From an unidentified eubacterium SCB49 (GTDB taxonomy: Bacteria > Bacteroidota > Bacteroidia > Flavobacteriales > Flavobacteriaceae): DNA of 64,000 nt. The translations under genes were made by a program, and so were the position numbers. The stretch lies in the NCBI GenBank assembly GCA_000170815.1, contig ABCO01000009.1:92596-156595 (forward strand). The letters run 5' to 3'. Below the pieces are notes generated by a model. That model had not been told where the DNA came from, ran no database searches, and was given only the letters and a program-made list of their open reading frames with translations. Below, in pieces: positions 1-10,677 of the stretch. The stretch's first letter is position 1, and every line of letters begins with the position of its first letter.

Positions 1-42
1 CGTAAGTGGAAGCCTAAGAATAAACCTATTATAATGTAACAG

Positions 43-597
43 TTAAATTTTCTCTACTTGCATGTAACTTAATTCTAATGGTGTCTTTCTTCCGAAAATC
101 TTAACCATTACTTCAAGTTTGCGTTTTTCTTCGTTGACTTTCTCAACAGTTCCGTTAAATCCATTAAATGGACCATCTACAACTTTGACAGTCTCCCCTA
201 TTGTATAAGGAATATTAACACTATCATCTTGAACTGCTAATTCATCTACCTTTCCAAGCATACGATTTACCTCTGCTTGTCTCAAAGGAACTGGATCTCC
301 ACCCTTAGTTTCACCTAAGAAACCAATAACTCCGTTAATAGATTTTATAATATGAGGAATTTCACCAGCTAAACTAGCCTGTACCATAATGTAACCAGGA
401 AAAAAAACACGTTCTTTTTGAACCTTCTTTCCGTTACGTACTTGAATTACTTTCTCTGTAGGTACTAAAATTTGCTCAATATAATCAGCCAAGTTAAGAC
501 GTGTTATCTCAGATTCAAGATAAGACTTAATCTTATTTTCTTGCCCGCTTACAGAACGAACTACATACCATTTTTTTGTGCTTTTTGTTTCAGCCAT
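43..597 (-). CDS. nusG: Transcription termination/antitermination protein NusG
   Basis: WYVVRSVSGQENKIKSYLE N-terminal domain and KOW-like VKVVDGPFNGFNGTVEKV; adjacent to secE. Confidence 0.97.
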   Translation of the reverse strand: MAETKSTKKWYVVRSVSGQENKIKSYLESEITRLNLADYIEQILVPTEKVIQVRNGKKVQKERVFFPGYIMVQASLAGEIPHIIKSINGVIGFLGETKGGDPVPLRQAEVNRMLGKVDELAVQDDSVNIPYTIGETVKVVDGPFNGFNGTVEKVNEEKRKLEVMVKIFGRKTPLELSYMQVEKI

Positions 598-602
598 CTT
601 AC

Positions 603-791
603 TTACGACTTAATCCATTCAAAATAAGTCTCGATTGCTCCACTAAAGACAACATCAATACCCCAAACAATTAAAGCTAACACTACAGTAAAAACTGCAA
701 CTATAACTGTTAATCGCTGAGCCTCAGCCATAGTAGGCCAAGTCACATGATTCGTGAGCTCATTCCAAGATTCTTTTATATAATCAACCAT
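603..791 (-). CDS. secE: Preprotein translocase subunit SecE
   Basis: 62 aa, WNELTNHVTWPTMAEAQRLT plus one TM helix; next to nusG. Confidence 0.95.
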   Translation of the reverse strand: MVDYIKESWNELTNHVTWPTMAEAQRLTVIVAVFTVVLALIVWGIDVVFSGAIETYFEWIKS

Positions 792-844
792 TGTATTTTG
801 GTTTTTACTTTTATTAAAAAACTAAAAACTAGTTTCTTCTAATG

Positions 845-917
845 CACGGGATGCGAGACTCGAACTCACGACACCTGGTTTTGGAGACCAGTGCTCTACC
901 AACTGAGCTAATCCCGT
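845..917 (-). tRNA. tRNA-Trp (CCA)
   Basis: Reverse complement ACGGGATTAGCTCAGTTGGTAGAGCACTGGTCTCCAAAACCAG...GTTCGAGTCTCGCATCCCGTG folds as cloverleaf; anticodon CCA. Confidence 0.95.
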
Positions 918-1061
918 AATTATAATTCTAACAAAAGAATTATACTTCATATTTCCGAAGAAATAATGGACCGACATTCAAATACCAATCCTTTTATAAA
1001 AGTCAAGGCATTCCGAAAGAACGGAACACCTTTGACTTTTTATTTATTGATCAACTAAAAT

Positions 1062-2249
1062 TTAGTCTAAAATTTCAGTAACCTGTCCTGCACCTACAGT
1101 CCTACCTCCTTCACGGATTGCAAAACGTAAACCAATGCTCATTGCAATTGGAGAAATCAACTCAACGTGAATAGTTAAGTTATCCCCTGGCATAACCATC
1201 TCAACTCCTTCTGGAAGAGAAATGTTACCAGTTACATCAGTTGTACGTACGTAAAACTGTGGACGATAGTTATTATGGAATGGAGTGTGACGTCCACCTT
1301 CTTCTTTTTTCAATACGTAAACCTCAGCCTTAAACTTAGAGTGTGGAGTTACAGATCCTGGCTTAACAATTACCATACCTCTAGAGATCATTGACTTTTC
1401 AATACCTCTTAAAAGAATACCTGCGTTATCTCCAGCCTCACCTCTATCAAGAATCTGACGGAACATTTCAATACCAGTAATAGTAGACGTTAATTTCTCA
1501 GCACCCATACCGATGATCTCAACAGGATCTCCAGTGTTAGCAATACCAGTCTCAATACGACCAGTTGCTACAGTACCACGACCAGTAATAGAGAATACAT
1601 CTTCAATTGGCATTAAGAATGGCTTATCAACCTCACGTAAAGGCTCTTCAATCCAAGCATCAACCGCTTCCATTAAAGAAAGAACAGTATCAACCCATTT
1701 TTGCTCACCATTTAAAGCACCTAATGCAGAACCAGCAATTACAGGTCCATTATCACCATCATACTCATAGAAAGATAAAAGATCTCTAACTTCCATCTCA
1801 ACTAATTCAAGTAATTCCTCATCATCAACCATATCTACTTTATTCATAAATACAACGATACGTGGAATACCTACCTGACGTCCTAAAAGGATGTGCTCAC
1901 GTGTTTGTGGCATAGGCCCATCTGTTGCAGCAACAACTAAGATAGCACCATCCATCTGTGCAGCACCTGTAACCATGTTCTTTACATAATCGGCGTGACC
2001 TGGACAGTCAACGTGTGCGTAGTGACGATTAGCCGTCGCATACTCAACGTGAGAAGAGTTAATTGTTATACCACGTTCCTTTTCTTCAGGAGCGTTGTCA
2101 ATTTGATCAAAAGCTGAAGCTTCTGAATATCCAGCATCAGCTAGTACCTTAGTAATAGCAGCTGTTAATGTTGTTTTACCGTGATCTACGTGTCCAATAG
2201 TACCTACATTTAAATGCGGTTTCGAACGATCATATGTTGCCTTTGCCAT
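1062..2249 (-). CDS. tuf: Elongation factor Tu
   Basis: 395 aa, [26 protein letters not shown] motifs. Confidence 0.99.
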   Translation of the reverse strand: MAKATYDRSKPHLNVGTIGHVDHGKTTLTAAITKVLADAGYSEASAFDQIDNAPEEKERGITINSSHVEYATANRHYAHVDCPGHADYVKNMVTGAAQMDGAILVVAATDGPMPQTREHILLGRQVGIPRIVVFMNKVDMVDDEELLELVEMEVRDLLSFYEYDGDNGPVIAGSALGALNGEQKWVDTVLSLMEAVDAWIEEPLREVDKPFLMPIEDVFSITGRGTVATGRIETGIANTGDPVEIIGMGAEKLTSTITGIEMFRQILDRGEAGDNAGILLRGIEKSMISRGMVIVKPGSVTPHSKFKAEVYVLKKEEGGRHTPFHNNYRPQFYVRTTDVTGNISLPEGVEMVMPGDNLTIHVELISPIAMSIGLRFAIREGGRTVGAGQVTEILD

Positions 2250-2308
2250 TTTTGTATTTATTTAACTTAGTTATATATTAGTGTTCAATTGTAATTATAA
2301 TAATTATG

Positions 2309-2380
2309 AGCCAATGACGAGAATTGAACTCGTGACCTCTTCCTTACCAAGGAAACGCTCTACCCCTGAGCTACACCGGC
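2309..2380 (-). tRNA. tRNA-Thr (GGT)
   Basis: GCCGGTGTAGCTCAGGGGTAGAGCGTTTCCTTGGTAAGGAAG...; anticodon loop TTGGTAA. Confidence 0.93.
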
Positions 2381-2485
2381 GGGTTTTTGCTGGATGCAGG
2401 TTTTAATATCAAATTAAAACCAAAGTCTCAGTTACCTGCTTCTATAAAACAGGAAATCCCTCACTAAAAGTGAAGGTGAAATTAG

Positions 2486-2558
2486 AGCGGGAGACCAGGT
2501 TCGAACTGGCGACATTCAGCTTGGAAGGCTGACGCTCTACCAACTGAGCTACTCCCGC
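2486..2558 (-). tRNA. tRNA-Gly (TCC)
   Basis: GCGGGAGTAGCTCAGTTGGTAGAGCGTCAGCCTTCCAAGCTGA...; anticodon TCC. Confidence 0.94.
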
Positions 2559-2760
2559 TTTTTAAATCTATTCTTCAATAGATTTCAATTTCATTACCTT
2601 TAAGATCATTCTCTCAGCTACTAACTGAAAGCGGCTGCAAATATAAAACTTTTTACAACCAATTCCAAACTAAATTTTAGATAGAATTATTTTATTTTTT
2701 TCAATATGTTTATCGTCACAAACAAACCGAAAACCACTTAACTTGAAAGTGATTTTTTTG

Positions 2761-2842
<82 letters not shown>

Positions 2843-2906
2843 AAACCAATTACAATATCACTACTGTAATTAATAAAATTTCATTCTAAAAAAGAACTTT
2901 TAAAAG

Positions 2907-2980
2907 AGCCGATGGAGGGACTCGAACCCACGACCTGCTGATTACAAATCAGCTGCTCTAGCCAGCTGAGCTACATCGGC
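2907..2980 (-). tRNA. tRNA-Thr (TGT)
   Basis: GCCGATGTAGCTCAGCTGGCTAGAGCAGCTGATTTGTAATCAGC...; anticodon TGT. Confidence 0.95.
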
Positions 2981-3196
2981 TTTTAAACCACTTTTACAAA
3001 GACAATCGCTTTATAAAAACATCTGTTATTTCTAACGGAGTGCAAATATACAGAACATTCTAAGTTCTCCAAAACTTTTTTCAAAAAAAATTCAATAAAA
3101 ATGCAAAAAAAAATAGCTGGATTAATTAACTCCCATTCTATGAGACAGATACGATTTGAAGTATTTTTAAAAAAAATATGCTTTTTATTTAAAAAC

Positions 3197-4084
3197 CTAT
3201 TTTTTACTTCTAGGATGAGTCTTTCTATACACTTCTTTTAGTGTTGCAATACTATTGTGAGTATAAACTTGTGTTGAAGCTAAACTGGCATGACCTAAAA
3301 GTTCTTTAACAGAATTTAGGTCTGCCCCTTCATTTAATAAATGTGTCGCAAAAGAATGACGCAAGATATGAGGACTCTTTTTTACTTTTTGAGAAGTTGT
3401 ACTGAAATAACCATTAATTAAACGGTACACCAGCGTTTCATAAATCTTCAATCCTTTATTTGTGAGTAACAAATAATCACTATCCACCACAACAATCTCT
3501 TTTCTAAATTTCAAATAAAGGTCTACCGACTTTAATACAGATGGCAATAAAGGGATTAATCGCTCTTTATTTCGTTTTCCCAATACCTTAACAACACCTT
3601 CTGCCAGATCAACATCTTTTAACTTTAAAGAAATCAGCTCCGCTCTTCGCATCCCAGTACCATAAAAAAGCGCTACTATTAACTTATCGCGTGCTGTTTT
3701 AAAATCTGTGGGATGATCTAACAAGGTAATCACCTCATCAATTTCCGTTTCATAAAAAGGTACTTGGATTTTTTTTGATACTTTAAGAGACTTATGTTTT
3801 GCCAATGGCGTTGCCGTTATCTGCTTTGTTTTTAATAAAAACTTATAATAAGTCTTAAGACTGGAAACCTTTCTATTAATAGAGCGATTGCTAATCCCCT
3901 GCTCTACCAAACACACAATCCAAGACCTAATCATACTATAATTAACATTTACAGGATCTTCTTCAGAAAAAGTAGTTTTTAAAAACTTAAAAAAAGTTTC
4001 TAAATCTCTTTCATAAGCAACAATGGTATGCTTAGAATAATTCCGCTCTAATAAAAGGTAATCTATAAATGAGGTTAGCGGCAT
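3197..4084 (-). CDS. xerC: Tyrosine recombinase XerC/XerD family
   Basis: Catalytic motifs GTGMRRAEL, HILRHSFATHLL, LGHASLASTQVYTH; between tRNA cluster and rpsU. Confidence 0.9.
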   Translation of the reverse strand: MPLTSFIDYLLLERNYSKHTIVAYERDLETFFKFLKTTFSEEDPVNVNYSMIRSWIVCLVEQGISNRSINRKVSSLKTYYKFLLKTKQITATPLAKHKSLKVSKKIQVPFYETEIDEVITLLDHPTDFKTARDKLIVALFYGTGMRRAELISLKLKDVDLAEGVVKVLGKRNKERLIPLLPSVLKSVDLYLKFRKEIVVVDSDYLLLTNKGLKIYETLVYRLINGYFSTTSQKVKKSPHILRHSFATHLLNEGADLNSVKELLGHASLASTQVYTHNSIATLKEVYRKTHPRSKK

Positions 4085-4178
4085 GACTTGACTTCTTGTT
4101 TTACTTCTGAAATATTAAAGATATATAAAATTGTACAGTAAACTTGACAGCTATCACATTTACCAAGATGGCATAAAA

Positions 4179-4215
4179 AAGCCGCTACTCATAAATGAAT
4201 AGCGGCTTATATATA
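4179..4215 (-). terminator. Rho-independent terminator downstream of rpsU
   Basis: On the minus strand AAGCCGCTA...TAGCGGCTT hairpin followed by a T run. Confidence 0.75.
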
Positions 4216-4239
4216 TTTAGGCTGCCGAAGCAGATCTAC

Positions 4240-4434
4240 TTATATTTCTTCAGCGTCTCTAAGTCCCTGAATGTACTGAGCTTTCTGAATCTGCTTTCTT
4301 CTAACAACTGATGGCTTACTAAAAGCTTGTCTAGATCTTAGTTGACGCATTGTTCCTGTACGATCAAACTTACGCTTGAAACGCTTTAGCGCTCTGTCTA
4401 TATTTTCTCCGTCTTTAACTGGTATAATTAACAT
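4240..4434 (-). CDS. rpsU: 30S ribosomal protein S21 (start corrected to MLIIPVKDGE; the ORF call extends to 4467)
   Basis: MLIIPVKDGENIDRALKRFKRKFDRTGTMRQLRSRQAF. Confidence 0.93.
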   Translation of the reverse strand: MLIIPVKDGENIDRALKRFKRKFDRTGTMRQLRSRQAFSKPSVVRRKQIQKAQYIQGLRDAEEI

Positions 4435-4571
4435 AGTTCCATAACCTCCTCTCTTTTGGAGCGGCAAAAATACTACTTAATTACAAACTACAAAACAAGA
4501 ATCTTATTTTTTTTTGAAAATGCAAAAAACAGCACTACTAATATTTAGCATAGGGTTTTAAAAAGAAACCC

Positions 4572-5279
4572 CTACTCTTTTACTATTTTTTTTACAACAC
4601 TACCATCTATTGTTTCGATTTCAATAAAATAAACACCTGCAGGAAGTTTTGAAACATCTAAAAGCGCTATACTTTTCGTTATACTTATAAGCTTTTGACC
4701 GTTTATACCATATACGTGTATACCATTAACTGGCTTTAAAGAAGTTATTCTCAATTCTTCTTTTACAGGATTAGGATAAACGCTTATTTGTGGTACTTGA
4801 AAACTTTGGGCGCTTAATAATACGCTATTATAATATGCTTTGTCTCCAATGCCGTTAGTAACTACTAAAGCTAAATCATCCCCATTATTAATAACCTCGT
4901 AAGTATAAGGGTTGAAAAAGCTAATATTGTCTGGTGCAAAGTAGATACCATTGTGCTGTGTAAAGAAATTCCATTCTTCATCTGAACAACCACTATCTGA
5001 TAGAAATCCTATATCTCCAAATAATTCAAATACGTTATTAGGCAAGTAGTTTAGGCTACTGAAAGATCCTGTGTCACAACAAAGATTCGCTATAGAAAAG
5101 TCCATATCTTCAAAATAAACCATACCATAGTAAGAACAATTAACATCTGGCGGATACACCTCAGTATCATTAATTAACAATTTATCTATATACCAATCAT
5201 TCTCTTGTAACTGAATTTCTTGAGCGCACACTAAACTCAAACAAAAAAACGCAACAATTAAAGTTATTACCCTTTTCAT
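4572..5279 (-). CDS. Secreted protein with T9SS type A sorting domain
   Basis: Signal peptide; C-terminal ISVYPNPVKEELRI...LPAGVYFIEIETIDGSVVKKIVKE. Confidence 0.88.
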   Translation of the reverse strand: MKRVITLIVAFFCLSLVCAQEIQLQENDWYIDKLLINDTEVYPPDVNCSYYGMVYFEDMDFSIANLCCDTGSFSSLNYLPNNVFELFGDIGFLSDSGCSDEEWNFFTQHNGIYFAPDNISFFNPYTYEVINNGDDLALVVTNGIGDKAYYNSVLLSAQSFQVPQISVYPNPVKEELRITSLKPVNGIHVYGINGQKLISITKSIALLDVSKLPAGVYFIEIETIDGSVVKKIVKE

Positions 5280-5376
5280 AATGTTAGTTTTTGAAAGATT
5301 TAAAAAATCTGCTTGGATAAATTTTTACTCTTTTACAAACCTTTGTAAGATAGTTTTTCTTTAAATAAAAATACAA

Positions 5377-6819
5377 TTACTCTTTAAACAGGGATGCCCT
5401 TCTACTCAAATCTTTAATAAGCTTATCTTCTTCTTCAGATTCTAGGAGTACATTATAGTTTTCCCAAAATTCTTCATTATATGGTCGAGGTAAAAATACA
5501 TCTTCATTCCATTCTTTATTTGCTAGTGCCTCTGCAATAAGCTCTGGCTCTTGTATGATATCTGTAAAAAGTATTTCTTGAACAGCATAATAAAATTGTT
5601 CTTCCTTTTCTTTAGCCAATTGTTCTTTGGTTTTCTGCCAAGCGTCTGAAGAACGATCTCCTAGATTTAATAGTTTAGGCGTTTCATAATACATATAGTT
5701 AGGATACATTTTATCTTGGTATTCCATATAAGTAATGACTAACTTATGATTTTCATAAGTACCTAAAAGACTTTTACTACGTGCTTTTTGTTTTGCTGAT
5801 GCTGCCACAAGGTTATATTCAATCTTTTTGATGGCAAAGCTGTCCCAATAAATATAGATCCAGCCATTAGGCTCAAAACCTTCATTATAAACACCATCTG
5901 TATCAAGCCCTACAAAATCTACACCTTTTGATATAGCTATCTTATAAATCTTTCTATCATTAATCACCTGTACGGTGTCTAGTTTAAAATGATGTGATGC
6001 CAATACATCTTTTCCAAAAATCGCGCCTTTATCAACCGCGTTTCTTACAAGATTCAATCTTCCTCTAAACAAAAGATCTAAACCGTTAGTACGGGTATCA
6101 TTCCATCGTATAGCATCTATTAAAGTTTGAGTTTTTATTGTATCACGTTTCAATGCTTTAGATTTTGTATTAAAACCAGGAATCGTATATTTTAAATAAG
6201 TATAATACGCATAAAGACTATCTACTTCTCTCAGATCATAACTCTTACGCGTTTCATCCACATTAATCTTTAAGTTCTTTTTTGCTCCAGAAGCATAACT
6301 AGAATCATATAACGTAATTGCACTTTCTATCAACCACTTATACTCTTTGGTATTACGCTCTTTATGACGTAAAAAACCTTTTTGCAGATATGGTTGTTCA
6401 GGTAAGTTATCTTCTAATTTTTCTATCGCACGCAAAACAATATCATTACCCGTTTTAGGTCTTGTTTCTGCAACGATTAACACCTCATCAAGACTTGCTG
6501 TGTCTTCTTCTAGAGAAATATCCATTGCAGGATCAAACTCACTTACAAGCACTCTATAACTTTTATAACCAATAGAAGAAATCACTAAGGTGTCATTCAC
6601 TAATTCTTTAGGTACTCGCAAAGAAAACTTACCATCTGCATTTGTAATAGTCCCTGTGGTGCTTCCGTCTACATAGACACTTGCACTCTCAATAGGCATA
6701 AAGGTTAAAAAATCTGATACTTTTCCTTTTAATTCTTCTTGTGAAAAAGCAGAAAAGGAGCACATCAAAAAGAGTGCTCCCATTATTATACTTGTATTCT
6801 TAAAATTCAAATATTTCAT
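5377..6819 (-). CDS. Carboxypeptidase-regulatory-like domain outer membrane-associated protein
   Basis: Signal peptide plus GKVSDFLTFMPIESASVYVDGSTTGTITNADGKFSLRVP. Confidence 0.75.
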   Translation of the reverse strand: MKYLNFKNTSIIMGALFLMCSFSAFSQEELKGKVSDFLTFMPIESASVYVDGSTTGTITNADGKFSLRVPKELVNDTLVISSIGYKSYRVLVSEFDPAMDISLEEDTASLDEVLIVAETRPKTGNDIVLRAIEKLEDNLPEQPYLQKGFLRHKERNTKEYKWLIESAITLYDSSYASGAKKNLKINVDETRKSYDLREVDSLYAYYTYLKYTIPGFNTKSKALKRDTIKTQTLIDAIRWNDTRTNGLDLLFRGRLNLVRNAVDKGAIFGKDVLASHHFKLDTVQVINDRKIYKIAISKGVDFVGLDTDGVYNEGFEPNGWIYIYWDSFAIKKIEYNLVAASAKQKARSKSLLGTYENHKLVITYMEYQDKMYPNYMYYETPKLLNLGDRSSDAWQKTKEQLAKEKEEQFYYAVQEILFTDIIQEPELIAEALANKEWNEDVFLPRPYNEEFWENYNVLLESEEEDKLIKDLSRRASLFKE

Positions 6820-6871
6820 AATTAATTCTGTTTATTATTATGATCCAAAATTCATGATTTTGATATCAATA

Positions 6872-8035
6872 TTATGTTGCCGGCTTATACGCTACACCAT
6901 CAATCACCATCTTAGAGATAATTTCTTTTAAGATTTCTGATGTACCTCCACCAATTGGCCCTAGTCTACTATCTCTCAAATTACGTGCCAATGGATATTC
7001 TTCCATATACCCATAACCTCCTAATAACTGCACACACTCATAAGCAACATCATCACTTACTTTGGTACTTAACAACTTAGACATCGTTGCCTCTTTTACT
7101 ACATACTCTCCATTACCAAGTCTTTGTGCTGTAACATAATTAAAGGTTTTACACATTTCAACCTCAGAAGCAAGTTGTGCTACTTTATGACGCAATGCCT
7201 GAAATTTAGATATCGATTTACCAAAAGCTGTACGCTCTTTCATATAAGCAATGGTATACTCTAAAGCCCATTCACTTCGCGCGTGAGCATTTACAGCCAT
7301 AATTAATCTTTCTAAAGCAAAGTGCTGCATAATGTAAGGAAAACCTTGATTCTCCTCTCCCATCAAATTAGCAGCAGGAATTTTTACATTATCAAATGCA
7401 ATCTCTCCTGTATCACTTGCTCTCCATCCTAGTTTATCCAGTTTTGTTGCACTAACACCTGGCATATCTCTGTCTAACACAAAAATACTAATCCCCTTAT
7501 TCCCTAATTCTGGTGATGTTTTAGCCGCTACAATTAGATAATCACTATAAATTCCATTTGTAATAAAAGTTTTACTACCATTTATAATATAATGATCTCC
7601 TTCTTTAACAGCTGTAGTTCGCATCCCTCCTACATCACTTCCACCAAAAGGTTCTGTGATACAAAGACATCCTATTTTTTCTCCTGTCACACTAGGTGCA
7701 AGGTATTTTAATTTTTGCTCGTGGTTGGCTTCTTTATTTAAATGCGTCATGGCAAGATATTCGTGTGCCCACATAGCAGCAGCAAAACCTCCAGAGTTAA
7801 TACGCTGTAATTCTTCAATAAAAATTACTGTATAAAATATATCAAGATCCATCCCACCATAAGCTTCTGGAGTAGCTAGACCAAAATAGCCCATCTCACC
7901 AAATTTCTTCCAGATAAAACGATCTATCGTTCCTGTTTCTTCCCACTTATCAATATGTGGCACGACTTCTTTTTTAAGGAAATCTCTAAAACTCTTTCTG
8001 AAAAACTCATGCTCTTCTGTAAAATATAAACTCAT
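6872..8035 (-). CDS. Acyl-CoA dehydrogenase
   Basis: CITEPFGGSDVGGM, ERTAFGKSISKFQALRHKVA, QLLGGYGYMEEYP. Confidence 0.95.
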   Translation of the reverse strand: MSLYFTEEHEFFRKSFRDFLKKEVVPHIDKWEETGTIDRFIWKKFGEMGYFGLATPEAYGGMDLDIFYTVIFIEELQRINSGGFAAAMWAHEYLAMTHLNKEANHEQKLKYLAPSVTGEKIGCLCITEPFGGSDVGGMRTTAVKEGDHYIINGSKTFITNGIYSDYLIVAAKTSPELGNKGISIFVLDRDMPGVSATKLDKLGWRASDTGEIAFDNVKIPAANLMGEENQGFPYIMQHFALERLIMAVNAHARSEWALEYTIAYMKERTAFGKSISKFQALRHKVAQLASEVEMCKTFNYVTAQRLGNGEYVVKEATMSKLLSTKVSDDVAYECVQLLGGYGYMEEYPLARNLRDSRLGPIGGGTSEILKEIISKMVIDGVAYKPAT

Positions 8036-8084
8036 ATACTGTGTATTCTTATTTATTATTAAATGAAAGACATTAAAACGACTT

Positions 8085-8966
8085 TCAATCTGCAGACAAA
8101 TATAACTTAATTAGGTTTAATTTACTTGTGGTAATTCCGTCAATAGTAGCGAGTTCATCTAAACTCAAGATTTGCTCGCGGAGCACCCTATATTCCCAAA
8201 TCTCTTTAGCCAAGTCAAACGAAATCCCTTTTATGGTAGCAATATCGCTTGCAGAAGCTGTATTTACATTCATCTTTTCAATTAGCTTAGGTGTTTTTAC
8301 GGCAAACAATTTAAGTGTTCTTGCGATTACCACACTATCTACCCCCCAAACACTTGCCAGTTGAGCTTCATTAGAAAAACCTTGCAGGGTTTTATCTCTG
8401 TACTTAATAATGCGCTCACTAATTGCTGGACCTATACCTGACACTTTTTGCAATTGTTCTGCAGTAGCTACATTTAGATCTGTTTTTTGCGCAAAGGTTA
8501 AAACAACTTCTTTTTTCTTCGGAAATGTGCCAGAGGTATAACTATTAGTCTTAGGGTTTGTCACCCAATCTGGAAACTTAAAATAACTACTAAAAGTATC
8601 TAACAAAGAATCTGAAACTTTTGTCACCATCTGAAACTCTTGAATAGAATTAACCCACTTATCATTTTGGCGGAAGCGTTGTAAACGATTATGCTCTTCT
8701 ACACTCATCCCTAAAGTGTAGGCTTTATATTCAGTAATAAAATTAGGGTTAAAAGGGTATATTTTAGGCTTTTTTTCTTCTAGGGCAATTGCCTTTAACA
8801 CTTTAACTTCAGTATTAACAGCTATGACCTCTGGTGAAGAAATATCTAACGCACTCTGACGATCTGGTGTATATAAAAAATAAAAAAGTAGCGACCCAAT
8901 AATGAGCGCTACTAATAATAAAATCCCAAAACGTTCACTTTTATTAAAAACGAATTGGGATTTCAT
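8085..8966 (-). CDS. Helix-hairpin-helix (ComEA-like) protein
   Basis: TDLNVATAEQLQKVSGIGPAISERIIKYR and MNVNTASASDIATIKGIS repeats; N-terminal TM. Confidence 0.82.
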   Translation of the reverse strand: MKSQFVFNKSERFGILLLVALIIGSLLFYFLYTPDRQSALDISSPEVIAVNTEVKVLKAIALEEKKPKIYPFNPNFITEYKAYTLGMSVEEHNRLQRFRQNDKWVNSIQEFQMVTKVSDSLLDTFSSYFKFPDWVTNPKTNSYTSGTFPKKKEVVLTFAQKTDLNVATAEQLQKVSGIGPAISERIIKYRDKTLQGFSNEAQLASVWGVDSVVIARTLKLFAVKTPKLIEKMNVNTASASDIATIKGISFDLAKEIWEYRVLREQILSLDELATIDGITTSKLNLIKLYLSAD

Positions 8967-8985
8967 ATTTTAAGAATTTAAATTT

Positions 8986-10581
8986 TTAAGCTTTTATTTT
9001 TTTACTCTTAATAGCATTTATATATCTATTTAACTCTTCTCTCACCTTCGGAAAGAGGAATACAAGTCCTATTACATTAGGAACTGCCATCGCAAATATC
9101 ATTGCATCCGAAAAATCTGTTACAGCACCTAAACTAGCAGCAGAACCAATAATAACAAATAAACAAAATAATATTTTATAAGCATAGTCTGCCGCTTTAG
9201 AACGTCCAAATAAGAACATCCAACCTTGTAAACCGTAATAAGACCAAGAAAGCATAGTTGAAAAAGCAAATAACACAACTGCGACTGTTAGTACATAAGG
9301 AAACCAAGGTAGTACAGAAGCAAATGCTTTAGACGTCGCAAGTACTCCATCTGGTGATTTTACTCCATATTCCATAATTCCACCATCCCCGTTGGTTATA
9401 ATAATTACTAACGCAGTCATAGTACAAACAACTACTGTATCTATAAATGGCTCTAATAAAGCTACTAATCCTTCAGATGCAGGATATTTTGTTTTCACAG
9501 CAGAGTGAGCTATTGCAGCAGAACCAACACCTGCTTCGTTAGAAAAAGCCGCTCTTTGGAATCCAATAATTAAAACTCCTAAAACACCCCCTGTGATACC
9601 CTTCACATTAAATGCACCATCAAAAATTTGCTGAAAAGCATCTCCTATCAAATTATAGTTTGCAGCTAAAATGATAATTGCTGCTATAAAATAAATACCA
9701 ACCATAAAAGGCACTACTTTCTCTGTGATATTACCTATCCTCTTAATACCACCAATTATTACTACCCCTACTAAAACAGCCATTACAACACCAAAAACTA
9801 AAGATGTTGTCAGGTCTTGCGAGCCTATCATACTACCAAATTGTTGGGCTGCTTGATTGGCCTGAAACATATTTCCACCACCAAATGAACCTCCAATTAC
9901 CATTATTGCAAAAAGTACAGCAAGTACTTTTCCTAACCCTTTTTTACCAACATCTGCCATACCCTTCTTTAAGTAATACATAGGTCCGCCATAAATCGTT
10001 CCATCTGGCCCTACATCTCTATACTTAACACCCAACGTACATTCTACAAATTTTGAAGACATTCCTACTAAACCTGCAACAATCATCCAAAAAGTAGCCC
10101 CTGGACCACCTAAGGACAAAGCTACTGCAACACCCGCAATGTTACCTAAGCCTACTGTCCCAGACAAAGCAGCTGTTAGTGCTTGAAAGTGAGAAACCTC
10201 CCCGTCATGACCTTCTACTCTAATTGTCTCAATTGCATCTCCACCCGGTGTAGGGTCTCCTGCCATCACATCAGAAGTTACATGGTCAATTTCATCATAT
10301 TTACCCCTTACAATATTTATAGAAGTAGGAAACAATCTTATATTCACAAATTTAAAAAGAATCGTGAATAACAAACCTGCCAATAATAGCACTATAATCA
10401 CAATTGGCATCTCTACGCCATCACCAAGGTTAATTGGATAAAAGACAAAACCACCCCACGCATCTGCCACGGGTTTAAATCCTTCATTAATTTTTTCGGC
10501 TAGACCTTTTTCGTCAGCCTCTTGTGCAAAAGAAAGTAAAGGTGTAATTAAAGTTAATAGGGAAAGAAGAAATTTCTTCAT
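8986..10581 (-). CDS. Alanine/glycine:cation symporter (AGCS family)
   Basis: HFQALTAALSGTVGLGNIAGVAVA, GVGSAAIAHSAVKTKYPASEGLVALLEPFIDT. Confidence 0.93.
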   Translation of the reverse strand: MKKFLLSLLTLITPLLSFAQEADEKGLAEKINEGFKPVADAWGGFVFYPINLGDGVEMPIVIIVLLLAGLLFTILFKFVNIRLFPTSINIVRGKYDEIDHVTSDVMAGDPTPGGDAIETIRVEGHDGEVSHFQALTAALSGTVGLGNIAGVAVALSLGGPGATFWMIVAGLVGMSSKFVECTLGVKYRDVGPDGTIYGGPMYYLKKGMADVGKKGLGKVLAVLFAIMVIGGSFGGGNMFQANQAAQQFGSMIGSQDLTTSLVFGVVMAVLVGVVIIGGIKRIGNITEKVVPFMVGIYFIAAIIILAANYNLIGDAFQQIFDGAFNVKGITGGVLGVLIIGFQRAAFSNEAGVGSAAIAHSAVKTKYPASEGLVALLEPFIDTVVVCTMTALVIIITNGDGGIMEYGVKSPDGVLATSKAFASVLPWFPYVLTVAVVLFAFSTMLSWSYYGLQGWMFLFGRSKAADYAYKILFCLFVIIGSAASLGAVTDFSDAMIFAMAVPNVIGLVFLFPKVREELNRYINAIKSKKIKA

Positions 10582-10677
10582 AATATGTTTAAAATATTTA
10601 ATTAATTGTTAAGAATAGCAAGATGCTAAAAAAAAGATGCAATTCAAATAGAATCCCGTTAAAATGTTAAGAATAAC

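Noticed and set aside
1513-1789. ORFs on the + strand inside tuf (1513-1770, 1607-1789)
   Set aside because: Antisense shadows of a highly conserved gene with strong codon bias.
3197-4084. XerC-like recombinase as the integrase for the cassette-like repeats
   Set aside because: It sits in a conserved housekeeping context with rpsU and tRNAs, about 25 kb away, and shows no integron-integrase-specific insertion that I can recognise; a role cannot be excluded but is unsupported.
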